Source: Micromonospora rubida | GTDB lineage: Bacteria; Actinomycetota; Actinomycetes; Mycobacteriales; Micromonosporaceae | NCBI RefSeq assembly: GCF_009908295.1 | Contig: NZ_JAAALO010000014.1 | Span: forward strand, 62,001 to 126,000 | DNA: 64,000 nt | Direction: 5' to 3' | The notes under the pieces: generated by a model | The model's database searches: none | Told to the model about the DNA's origin: nothing | What the model saw: only the letters and a program-made list of their open reading frames with translations | Part shown: piece by piece, positions 56,573 through 64,000 of the stretch | Numbering within the stretch: position 1 is the first letter of the stretch | Layout: every line of letters begins with the position of its first letter | Program-made: the position numbers and the translations under genes

Positions 56573-57955
56573 TCACGGTCGCTGGCTCCTCGGACGCCTG
56601 TTGCGGCGCAGGTACTGCAGGAGTGAATGCAGTGCGGCGCCTGCGATTGCGGTGAGGATTGCTCCTGCTGCGATAAGCCACATTGGTGGTGGGCCGAAGT
56701 CGGGACGGCCGGACTCGCGTATGGTGCCGTGGATGGCGAGGTCGGCGGCGACTGTCATCTCGGTGATCCCAGCCGGAGTGCGAAGGAGTACCTCGGGGGA
56801 GGTCGCGCCTCGACGTAGTAGCACTAACTGGACCGCTGTCGTGCCGTGTTCCTGGTAGGGGCTGGTGGCGATGTCGTGGGTGTCCGGGCGGTCCACCGCC
56901 GTCGGGCCGGGCACGCCGATCAGGGCGACCGCTTCGTCCGCTGAGCGCCATCCGACGAGGTGGACGTACGTGGCGGAGCGAACGTCGGGGAAGGCGGGCC
57001 CAGGGACCACCGCAGCGTTGGCCACGTCGCGGGTCTCTAGCCGCCACGTGCGTGGGTATGACGGCACGGGGCAGTCTGTGCAGGTCGACCGGGTGAGGGT
57101 GGCCATCGTCCGTCCGTCCGGCAGCCAGGAGCCGGCCCCAGGTAGCCGTCCGCCGTTGAGCGGTAGCTTCCGATACGGCGTGGCGGTGCCGTCGGGATCG
57201 GCGTCGGCGACTCGGGTCAGCCACACCTCGTCGCGTACCTGCACTGCCAGCTCAGTACCGTCTGGTGAAACCGCTGCTTGTCCGGGTGGCACCCAGGCGG
57301 TGCCAACCCGTACCCGCAACACGTCGGCGCGGCGGTCTCGGTCGTACAGCCCGACGTACGGAGTGGCGTAGGTGTTCGGCGAGGTGAAGGTGTCATGGTC
57401 GGCGTAGGCGAGACGCTTACCGTTGGGCGCGAAGGCGAGCGGGTAGCCGTCCGTTCCAGCCGGGGCGGACCGGCCGGACGTCAAGTCATAGAGCAACCCG
57501 CCTGCCCAGACGTACCGGCCGTTCGGGGAAAGCAACGCCCCGAACCCCGCGGTCTGCGACTCGGAAGGCGTGAGCACGCGGTACCGGTCGACGTCTGCGG
57601 CTACCACCCCCATCCTGGTCTCGTTCCAGTTATCGCGCACTGCCGGGCCGCCGAAGAGCATCGCCGCCGCGCCGGGCGCCGACTGGGCCACGGTCGCAGT
57701 CCGCAGCGGCGGGTCGACCAGCCGGGTGGGCAGGCCGGGAGCGGTGGAGCCGGCCGCCGAAGGCCATCGAATGGGCGCCGGGCGTAGCGCGTACCCCGCG
57801 CCGAGCAGCAGCACCAGCACGGCGAGCGCGCCGGCCGTGGCGGCCCGGCGATGCCGGTGCCGGGCCCGCGCCCGGTCGAAGAGCTCCTCGGGTACGGTGG
57901 CCGCCGGCACGCCGTCGGCGAGGCCGTGCAGTGCTTCACTGAGTCGGCTGGTCAT
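56573..57955 (-). CDS. Beta-propeller membrane protein paired with SigE-family sigma factor
   Basis: The 460-residue protein has an N-terminal cytoplasmic part of about 38 residues, a transmembrane helix (AGALAVLVLLLGAGYAL), a long extracytoplasmic WD40/TolB-like domain with repeats (LLSPNGRYVWAGGLLYDL, LAFAPNGKRLAYAD, AAVSPDGTELAVQV, GSWLPDGRTMATL) and a second helix near the end (MWLIAAGAILTAIAGAALHSLL). It overlaps the sigma gene by 4 bp and probably acts as its sensor or anti-sigma. Confidence 0.75.
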   Translation of the reverse strand: MTSRLSEALHGLADGVPAATVPEELFDRARARHRHRRAATAGALAVLVLLLGAGYALRPAPIRWPSAAGSTAPGLPTRLVDPPLRTATVAQSAPGAAAMLFGGPAVRDNWNETRMGVVAADVDRYRVLTPSESQTAGFGALLSPNGRYVWAGGLLYDLTSGRSAPAGTDGYPLAFAPNGKRLAYADHDTFTSPNTYATPYVGLYDRDRRADVLRVRVGTAWVPPGQAAVSPDGTELAVQVRDEVWLTRVADADPDGTATPYRKLPLNGGRLPGAGSWLPDGRTMATLTRSTCTDCPVPSYPRTWRLETRDVANAAVVPGPAFPDVRSATYVHLVGWRSADEAVALIGVPGPTAVDRPDTHDIATSPYQEHGTTAVQLVLLRRGATSPEVLLRTPAGITEMTVAADLAIHGTIRESGRPDFGPPPMWLIAAGAILTAIAGAALHSLLQYLRRNRRPRSQRP

Positions 57956-58476
57956 CGTGTCACCTCCTGCGGGGCCCGGCCGATGAGTTCGGCCAACTCG
58001 GGGGCGAGGGTGCGCAGCCGGCCGAGGGCGTGCCGGGTTTGGCTCTTCACCGTGCCGACGCGGCAGCCGAGCAGATCGGCGGTCTCGGTCTCGGTGCGGT
58101 CCTCGTAGTAGCGCAGCACCAGCACTGCCCGTTGCCGCACGGTCAACCGGGCCAGCGCCGCTTGCAACACGACCCGCAGATCAGCATCATCGCCGAGACC
58201 CGCCGGGCGGTCCGGCACGAACCCGTCGAGTTGCTCCGGTGGACGCGCCCGCCGCCACCGCCACCAACTAGCCGCCTGCGTATAAAGCACCCGACGCACG
58301 TACGCGCCAGGCTCGTCGAGCCGCTCCCACCGGACCGCAACCCGGGCAAGGGCCACCTGAACCAAATCCTCGGCGTGGTGCCGATCACCAGTGAGCAGAT
58401 ACGCGAACCGAGTCAGCCCGGCGCTCTCAGCCCGCACAAACTCGACGAAACCGGCCCGAGCCGCGTCCCCACTCAT
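57952..58476 (-). CDS. SigE-family (SACE-type) ECF sigma factor
   Basis: The 174-residue protein has region 2 (FVEFVRAESAGLTRFAYLLTGDRHHAEDLVQVALARVAVRWERL), the WWRWRR linker typical of the SigE family in actinomycetes, and region 4 (LTVRQRAVLVLRYYEDRTETETADLLGCRVGTVKSQTRHALGRLR). ATG 58476 is preceded by GGAGGG. It is co-expressed with the propeller protein downstream. Confidence 0.9.
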   Translation of the reverse strand: MSGDAARAGFVEFVRAESAGLTRFAYLLTGDRHHAEDLVQVALARVAVRWERLDEPGAYVRRVLYTQAASWWRWRRARPPEQLDGFVPDRPAGLGDDADLRVVLQAALARLTVRQRAVLVLRYYEDRTETETADLLGCRVGTVKSQTRHALGRLRTLAPELAELIGRAPQEVTR

Positions 58477-58699
58477 CAACGGATTGCCCTCCTCACCTAC
58501 CCAGACGCCGAGAAGGGGCGCCATGGAGGGAACCCCACTCCCCCTTTCTTCTCAGATCTGTCTCGGCTGGCGATAGCCCTCGACCAACCGCCAAACCGTT
58601 GGCTCTCTGCGCCGAGAGCTGCGGCTGGACCCTTCTGCCATGGCGACCTTCATAGCGCATCAGCGCTCGGCTGAGGAATTTTGGAGGCTTCTGCGGTTG

Positions 58700-59225
58700 C
58701 TCTTGCACCGCCCGGACGGTCAGGGCTGGCGGCGTTTGATGCCGTTTCGCCGCGCAGCTCCAGCCGCTTGGTCATGTTGAGCGTCACCTCGCCGTACGGG
58801 GCGACGTGGGTCCAGAACAGCGGCGTCAGGCCGCGCCGGTCTTCTGCGGTGAGCGTGTCGGACCAGGCGGGTTCGGCGAGGACGTCCTGCACGAGCAGGG
58901 TGTTGACGTAGGCGACGGAGGCCTGCAACACGTGCAGGCAGGCCACGGACAGTTCCTGCTCGTCGCGGCGGTTGGTGGCGATGTCGCCGCCCTTGCCGTA
59001 GAACAGCACTTGGTTGCCGCCGTTCCAGCCCTCAGCCACGTTCAGCCCGTCGTGGATCTCGCGCTGCAGGTCCCGGTCGCGCAGATACCGAGCCACGAAG
59101 GCCGTCTTGACGGCCCGGCCGACCTCCAGCATCGCCTGGTACGTGGGGTGCGAGGCGGCGCGGGTAAAGCGGCGCAGGATCGCCTCGGTCGATGCGGTGC
59201 CGGTGCGGACGCGCGCCGCCCAGGC
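58700..59225 (-). pseudogene. Tn3-family transposase C-terminal fragment
   Basis: About 150 codons match the end of Tn3 TnpA: EAILRRFTRAASHPTYQAMLEVGRAVKTAFVARYLRDRDLQREIHDGLNVAEGWNGGNQVLFYGKGGDIATNRRDEQ, then VLAEPAWSDTLTAEDRRGLTPLFWTHVAPYGEVTLNMTKRLEL. The remaining 800 or so residues are absent. At its 5' side the sequence runs directly into the 3' end of the unknown gene at 59226. Confidence 0.8.
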
Positions 59226-60660
59226 CGAGCAGCACGGCGAGGCCCAGGGCGCTGCGCGGGGTGTACGGCACCCGCCACAGCCCGCCGTGCGCCGCACCGT
59301 ACGCCTCGTCCTGCCACGGGTGCGGCAGCGCCGGGCCGCCGCCGGTGCGCAGGTCGTGCACCAGGAGCGCGGCCATCAACGTGTTGCTGGTAGCCGGGTC
59401 GAACACCTCGATGCCGAAGCGGTGCGCACCGGCGTACGCGGCGGCGAGCGCCCGATTACGCAGCACCGAGCGGGTCCGGGTGGGCGGGGCGACCGTGAAC
59501 GACACGGTCGCCCCCGCGTCGCGGGCGGTCGTCGCCCGCCACCGCTGCAGGCGTTTCGCCAACGCGTAGTTGGGGCCCTGCTGCGGGACGAGGCTGTCGT
59601 TGACACCCGGGTCGACGCCCGGCGGGTAGTTGCGGTGCAGGAGCCTTCCGCCGGAGGCGAACCGCAGCGACCGGCGGAGGATGCCCCGCGCGGCGTAGCC
59701 CCGCGCGGCGTGCTGCACCGCGTCCCCGGGGACGGCGAAAACGTCGGTGGGGGTGGCCAGGAACGCCAGCGCCACGTCGTCGCGGCGCTCCTGCAACCGC
59801 AGCGTCAGCGCGTCGACGGCTGCGGCGACCCGGACGTTGGTCGCGCCGTCGGCGTAGACGTAGTTGCCCAGCACGAGCCGGCCCTCGACGCCGAGCAGCC
59901 AGTCGGCCACCTGCGGAAGGTGGTGCAGCAGGTCGGCGCCGGCGCGGGCGGTCACCGTGTCGTCGTCGGGGCCGGTGTCGGCCGGCACGGGCAGGTGGAG
60001 CCGGCCGGCGGAGCGGCGGGTGGTGTCCAGCAGCCGCCGCCAGATCTCCGGGCGCGGCAGGTCGACCGCGACGACGTCGCCGCCCCAGCGCAGCACCGAC
60101 GGTAGCGGGCCCATCTCGGCGCCCGCGCCGAGCACCACGATGCGGTGGTCGCGCAGGTCGAGCCAGCCCGGGTTGGCCATGACGGCACGTACTGCCTCGG
60201 CGCAGGACGGCTCGACGACCCCGGCGGCGACCCACGCGTCGAGCCGGCGGCACAGGTCGTCGCCGCGCAGCCGGCGGCCCCGGTACGGCAGCGACAGCTC
60301 ACGCTCGGCCTCACCTGCGCCGGCGATCGTGGCCGTCCGCAGCGGCTCGACCTGGGCGGAAGTGGCGAACACATCGCCGAGGCCCACCTCGACGCCGTCT
60401 GCGCGGAGCACGGTCATCCGGCGGTGCAGCGAGGCGAGCCCGTCGCGGGCGATCGTCACCGCGGCGTCGCGGGAGAGCAGCCCGGCCTCGACGAGCCGCC
60501 GGAAGTGCCCGAGGTATCCGTGCCGCCAGTCCGTCTCGTGTTCCACCGCACGCGCGCCGACCGGATCGACGGCGCGCAGAGCGTCGGCGACGACCGCCCG
60601 CCCCAGCGCGGACCGGCCATGGGGACCAACAGAACAGTCAGTATCGATGAGAACGATCAT
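59226..60660 (-). CDS. Rossmann-like protein of unknown function, 3' end replaced by Tn3 DNA
   Basis: About 480 residues are readable from ATG 60660. A middle segment, DHRIVVLGAGAEMGPLPSVLRWGGDVVAVDLPRPEIWRRLL, looks like a nucleotide- or SAM-binding Rossmann strand-loop-helix; other parts match no family I recognise. The C-terminus (SALGLAVLLGLGG) is hydrophobic. The natural stop is lost: the frame runs on antisense-like through the Tn3 fragment to 59032. It starts 16 bp after the recombinase gene on the same strand, without an evident ribosome binding site. Confidence 0.6.
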
Positions 60661-60676
60661 GGTGGCTGGGGGCCAG

Positions 60677-61564
60677 TCACGCGCCCTGCGCGGCGGCGGC
60701 CTTCTGCTCGTCGTGCTCGCGCAGCATGCGCATGACGGTGGCCGGGGCAGGGTGCTGCCCGCGTTTCTTGCCGGTGCGGATCACCAGCCGGGAAGCGATC
60801 TCGCGCAGGCTCAACTCCTCGTCGCGAAGGCGTAGAGCGGTGGCGAGCATGTCCTCGTCGGAGACCTTGACACCGCCGATGGCCTTGCCTTTCGTGCGGG
60901 CGGTCTCCTGGCCTTCGAGGGTCTTGTCGCGGATGTAGTCGCGCTCGGACTCTGCCATGGCGGCGAAGAAGGCGAACAGAGCGGCGCCGTGGCCGGCCGG
61001 GTCGTGCTTCCCGGCGAGGGGGCCGGTGAGGAACTCCAGCTCGATCTCGGCGTCCCGCAGTTCCTCGGCGGCCTTCAGCAGTTCCAGGGCTCCGCGGCCC
61101 AGCCGCTTCATCTCGTGCACCACGAGCGTGACCTTCGCGCCCAGTGAGCGGTACTCGCGGGCCGCCGCCAGGGCCGCCTTCATCTCGGGACGCTCCCGGA
61201 CCCGAGTGCTGATCTGCTCCTGGAACAGCCGGTGCACGCCGGAGGCTTCGAGGGCGTCGATCTGGGACTGGATCTCCTGCGACCGGCTGGAAACCCGCGC
61301 GTACGCGAGCCTGACCTCCATCGGCACGGCCGGCGCCGCGAGCTTCTGCACCGGCAGGGCCGTCCAGACGGAACCGGGATGGCGTACGGCGGGGGTGGCG
61401 ACGTGCAGTTCGGACCGCAGGGCGGGGACGAGCTGGAAGCGGGCGGTGTGGTACTTGAGTGCGACCTTGCCGGAGGTGGTGCGGCAGGGCGAGCCCGCCG
61501 GGGCCTGGCAGGTGGACATCGGGCAGACGTGCGACTCGACGAGCCGGTACGGATCGGTGATCAC
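60677..61564 (-). CDS. Serine recombinase with N-terminal zinc-finger domain
   Basis: The 295-residue protein has a C14-x4-C19-x7-C27 ... H39 zinc motif (CPMSTCQAPAGSPCR ... ALKYHTARF) of the type found on actinophage and plasmid proteins. A resolvase domain follows, with catalytic S92 (RLAYARVSSRSQEIQSQIDAL), VHEMKRLGRGALELL, the E-helix (FFAAMAESERDYIRDKTLEGQE) and a C-terminal helix-turn-helix (LSLREIASRLVIRTGKKRGQHPAPATVMRML). It probably resolves or inverts DNA. GTG 61564 is used. Five TGAAACG heptamers lie just upstream. Confidence 0.88.
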   Translation of the reverse strand: MITDPYRLVESHVCPMSTCQAPAGSPCRTTSGKVALKYHTARFQLVPALRSELHVATPAVRHPGSVWTALPVQKLAAPAVPMEVRLAYARVSSRSQEIQSQIDALEASGVHRLFQEQISTRVRERPEMKAALAAAREYRSLGAKVTLVVHEMKRLGRGALELLKAAEELRDAEIELEFLTGPLAGKHDPAGHGAALFAFFAAMAESERDYIRDKTLEGQETARTKGKAIGGVKVSDEDMLATALRLRDEELSLREIASRLVIRTGKKRGQHPAPATVMRMLREHDEQKAAAAQGA

Positions 61565-61572
61565 GCCGGGAT

Positions 61573-61685
61573 CGTTTCAGGAGTACGTTTCACAGGTCAA
61601 GAGGAAGGAAACGACCCGTGAAACGAACCGGCCTGCGACGATGCCGTCAACGTCCGGTGTTGAAACGGGGACCACTTATGAAACG
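61573..61685. repeat. TGAAACG heptamer array (candidate res site)
   Basis: CGTTTCA occurs at 61573-61579 and 61586-61592. TGAAACG occurs at 61619-61625, 61661-61667 and 61679-61685. Five copies in 113 bp, two inverted against three, abut the recombinase start. This is the layout of a res or iteron site bound by the adjacent recombinase. Confidence 0.6.
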
Positions 61686-61710
61686 CCGACTGCGGTGGAG
61701 CCGAGGGGCG

Positions 61711-62358
61711 TCAGGGGTTATTCAGGTAGGTGAGGACGGCGAGGACGCGGCGGTTGTTGGTGTCGTCATCGGAGATGCCGAGTTTGCCGAACATGGAGGT
61801 CGTGTATTTGCTGATGGCGCTTTCGCTGAGGAAGAGGCGCTGGCCGATGGCCTGATTGGACAATCCTTCGGCCATGAGGCCGAGCACGGAGTGTTCGCGT
61901 TCGGTGAGCCGTTCGAGTCGCCGGTTCGAGGACCCGCTGGACAGCAACTTGGCGATGACGGCTGGGTCCATGGCGGTCCCGCCGCCGGCGACGCGTTCCA
62001 GGGCATCGATGAACTGATCGGCGTCGAAGACGCTCTCTTTGAGGAAATAGCCAATGCCACCGGCGCCGTCGGCCAGGAGTTCGCGGGCGTACAGCTGCTC
62101 GACGTACTGGGAAAGGATGAAGACCGGCAGTCCGGGCAGTTCGCTGCGGGCGGCAAGAGCAGCGCGCAGGCCCTCATCCGACTGGGTCGGCGGCATGCGG
62201 ACGTCGATGACGGCAACGTCCGGCCGCCACGTCAGCAGTGCCTCAAGCGTCTCGGGTCCGGTGGCTGCCGTCGCCACCACCTGGTGCCCGCACGCCTCGA
62301 TGAGGCGGACCATTCCGTCACGCAGGAGGTAGAGGTCTTCGGCTACTACGATTCGCAT
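61711..62358 (-). CDS. NarL/LuxR-type response regulator
   Basis: The 215-residue protein has a receiver domain with the phospho-acceptor D52 (DVAVIDVRMPP) and a C-terminal LuxR helix-turn-helix (LTEREHSVLGLMAEGLSNQAIGQRLFLSESAISKYTTSMFGKLGI). Its start overlaps the 3' end of the sensor kinase gene by 13 bp, so kinase and regulator are co-translated. Confidence 0.94.
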   Translation of the reverse strand: MRIVVAEDLYLLRDGMVRLIEACGHQVVATAATGPETLEALLTWRPDVAVIDVRMPPTQSDEGLRAALAARSELPGLPVFILSQYVEQLYARELLADGAGGIGYFLKESVFDADQFIDALERVAGGGTAMDPAVIAKLLSSGSSNRRLERLTEREHSVLGLMAEGLSNQAIGQRLFLSESAISKYTTSMFGKLGISDDDTNNRRVLAVLTYLNNP

Positions 62359-63602
62359 GGCACCATCATCCTCACCCGGGTCGGGCCGCCTGCCGGGCTG
62401 GTGATCTCCAGGGTGCCGTCGAAGACCGCGAGCCGGCGACGCAGCCCCGCAAGTCCGCCGTCGGCTCGCACGCCAACTCCGCCGCGGCCGTCGTCTTCGA
62501 CATCGATGACGATGCCGGTGTCGTCCTGAGTGATGGAGATCCGGGCCAGGGTCGCACGGGCGTGCTTGACCGCGTTGGTCAGCAGTTCGGCGATGGCGAA
62601 GTACAGGGCAGACTCGATCGGCGGGTCCAGGCGGAGCTGAAGGTCGGCGCTGACAGCCGTTTCGAGCGGGCTGTCCAGGGCAAGAGCGCGAACGGCATCG
62701 ACGAGCCCGCGGTCGTTCAGCACGGGCGGGTTGATTCCCTGAACCAGTTCGCGGAGCTCGGTCAGTGACGCCGTGGCACCAGCCCGCGCTTCCCTCATCA
62801 GCGTCCTGGCCTGGTCAGGGTCGGTTTCCATCAGCTTCTCCGCAGTCGCCAAAGAAAGCCCGAGCCCGACCAGGCGGGCCTGCGCCCCGTCGTGCAAGTC
62901 CCGCTCAATCCGGCGGATCTCGGCGGCCTGAGCGACCGTCGCATCCGCGCGCTGGGCGGTCAGTTCGTCCACACGGTCCGCCAACGCCATAGCGGGTGAC
63001 GGGCGTAGGAAGCGGACGGCCACTGGCTCGACACACCGCCAGGCATACGGGGCACTAGCGAAGGCCACAACCAGGCCGAGCACCCCGACGACGCGCGCGG
63101 CGGACTCCGGCTGGCCGAGCCCGAGGACCGCCACGGCCACCCCGGCCGGCGGAAGGGACGCGACCACGCCCGCAGTGAGCGGCGCAATCGCCGTGAACCT
63201 CAGATCGCGCCAGTTGGCGGGATCCCTCCACCGGACCCGCCACTTCTGATCCAAGAGGGCGTCGCGGCGGGTGCGCTCGTAACTGAAGCCGTTCCACCAG
63301 TACCCGGTGGACATCCGCGTCACCGGCCCGGCCTCCCGGTATCCGGCGGGGATGACGGTGGCCGTCCACTTCGTGACGAGGAAGCGGACCATCCGGCAGA
63401 CCGGGCGGGACAGGGGGAGCGTGCCCCCGCACACCAACACGACCGGCGCGACCCACGACCACGGGTTTCCCGCCCCCCACCAGATCCCCAGCGCCACGGC
63501 GGCTGCCCACAAGGCCGGGACCAGCATGCTGATGGCCGCCACGACGCACGCCCGTACGAACCCCACGCCAGCGCGCGCCAGCCACGAACCCAGCTGTCTC
63601 AT
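62346..63602 (-). CDS. Sensor histidine kinase (HPK7/NarX-like)
   Basis: The 418-residue protein has about five membrane segments in two groups (residues 10-65 and 140-190). A DHp domain follows with the phosphorylated H237 (RIERDLHDGAQARLVGLGLSLATAEKL) and an HATPase_c domain (AIAELLTNAVKHARA, DDGRGGVGVRADGGLAGLRRRLAVFDG). It phosphorylates the NarL-type regulator. ATG 63602 has a GAAGGAAG ribosome binding site. It is divergent from a small membrane-protein gene, its likely target. Confidence 0.93.
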   Translation of the reverse strand: MRQLGSWLARAGVGFVRACVVAAISMLVPALWAAAVALGIWWGAGNPWSWVAPVVLVCGGTLPLSRPVCRMVRFLVTKWTATVIPAGYREAGPVTRMSTGYWWNGFSYERTRRDALLDQKWRVRWRDPANWRDLRFTAIAPLTAGVVASLPPAGVAVAVLGLGQPESAARVVGVLGLVVAFASAPYAWRCVEPVAVRFLRPSPAMALADRVDELTAQRADATVAQAAEIRRIERDLHDGAQARLVGLGLSLATAEKLMETDPDQARTLMREARAGATASLTELRELVQGINPPVLNDRGLVDAVRALALDSPLETAVSADLQLRLDPPIESALYFAIAELLTNAVKHARATLARISITQDDTGIVIDVEDDGRGGVGVRADGGLAGLRRRLAVFDGTLEITSPAGGPTRVRMMVPCES

Positions 63603-63679
63603 ATTTCTTCCTTCGCTTTCCGTTCGGTGCTTCCACTGTGCACGGCGCGGAGCCCGCTACCGCCCTGGTCAGCCGGGGA

Positions 63680-63699
63680 GTAGGGCTATCCCCACCTAC
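63680..63699. promoter_or_regulatory. Inverted repeat in the kinase/membrane-protein promoter region
   Basis: GTAGG (63680-63684) and CCTAC (63695-63699) flank 10 bases in the 150-bp divergent region. This is a plausible response-regulator site. Confidence 0.4.
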
Positions 63700-63753
63700 C
63701 CGTGCGTCCAGACGGATACCGCGTCGACCGAGCGCTTCGTAGCGTCGGTGAGC

Positions 63754-64000
63754 ATGGAATCCAACATCCACACCCCGCCCTCGGCCGCCCACCACGACCA
63801 TCCCCACACCCGACGAGCCTTCGACACGGCGAAGAGCAGCATCAAGGTTTACGGCGCACTCAGCGCCGTCGCCCTCCTGGCGGTCATCGTGGTGTCGAGC
63901 AGCGGTCATATGGTGAACACGTTCATGTGGGTCCGGGCAGTCCTGCTGCCTGTAGTCGCTGTGCTGATCTACAGGATGACCGTCTCCGCTTCCCGGGGAT
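63754..64000 (+). CDS. Small membrane protein (partial, runs off the window)
   Basis: From ATG 63754 about 82 codons are present: a histidine-rich N-terminus (MESNIHTPPSAAHHDHPHTRRAFDT), then two hydrophobic helices (VYGALSAVALLAVIVVSSS and VRAVLLPVVAVLIYRM). The frame continues past the window edge. It is divergent from the two-component system and probably part of its output. Confidence 0.7.
   Translation, partial: MESNIHTPPSAAHHDHPHTRRAFDTAKSSIKVYGALSAVALLAVIVVSSSGHMVNTFMWVRAVLLPVVAVLIYRMTVSASRG

Overview
The window is very GC-rich, uses many GTG starts and carries mycothiol-era actinobacterial genes (helY, rbpA, lnt/ppm1, fxsA, SigE-family and other ECF sigma factors, a MocR regulator). 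Gene content and order fit a filamentous actinomycete of the Micromonosporaceae, most likely Micromonospora or a close relative. This is inference from gene families; no rRNA or tRNA lies in the window.

Layout. 1-9.8 kb: end of helY, a 5'-3' exonuclease, a TetR/NmrA pair, a Clp-N protein, an M24 peptidase overlapping an acyl-CoA dehydrogenase, a DUF433 protein, an Lrp regulator, a histidine phosphatase and a rifampicin-monooxygenase homologue (rox). 10-12.7 kb: CsbD, a PEP mutase/isocitrate lyase homologue, a P450 remnant and an ArsR regulator whose 3' end was rewritten by a 215-bp MITE with 8-bp target duplications. 12.8-21.1 kb: a lysine-degradation locus, kamA divergent from kdd - amidohydrolase - kamD - kamE - kal - MutL/GlmL-like reactivase. 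21.1-30 kb: a structured non-coding transcript candidate, lnt, ppm1, fxsA, rbpA (with a SigR-like promoter), a POT peptide transporter, a coiled-coil protein and an MFS/TetR pair. 30-41.5 kb: FMO and SDR, GNAT, DUF1992, a macrolide-type glycosyltransferase, a truncated xenobiotic acetyltransferase, a SnoaL-like protein, LysR, MocR and a secreted GH18 chitinase. 41.5-45.4 kb: a second rox with a 19-bp rifamycin-associated-element-like repeat, then broken genes (HEAT, MFS, Eis).

The most striking object is a complete Tn7-like transposon at 45489-53381. Its ends are TGTCCTGTCCC and GGGTCAGGACA and it is flanked by a perfect 5-bp duplication, GGCGC. It encodes TnsA, TnsB, TnsC and TniQ in one tightly overlapped operon. 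Between the left end and tnsA it carries a full LexA-type repressor, a CoaD-like adenylyltransferase, a methyltransferase and a small unknown protein. No CRISPR or Cas12k is present.

53.4-64 kb: mobile-element debris (resolvase remnant, a methyltransferase pseudogene related to the cargo gene, a dispersed hairpin repeat also found at 1.6 kb), two ECF sigma factor/membrane-protein pairs, an unpaired resolvase without a normal start, a Tn3 transposase tail fused to the 3' end of an unknown gene, a zinc-finger serine recombinase with five TGAAACG heptamers at its 5' side, and a two-component system. The 43-62 kb interval behaves as a plasticity zone; 1-41 kb is mostly intact chromosome.
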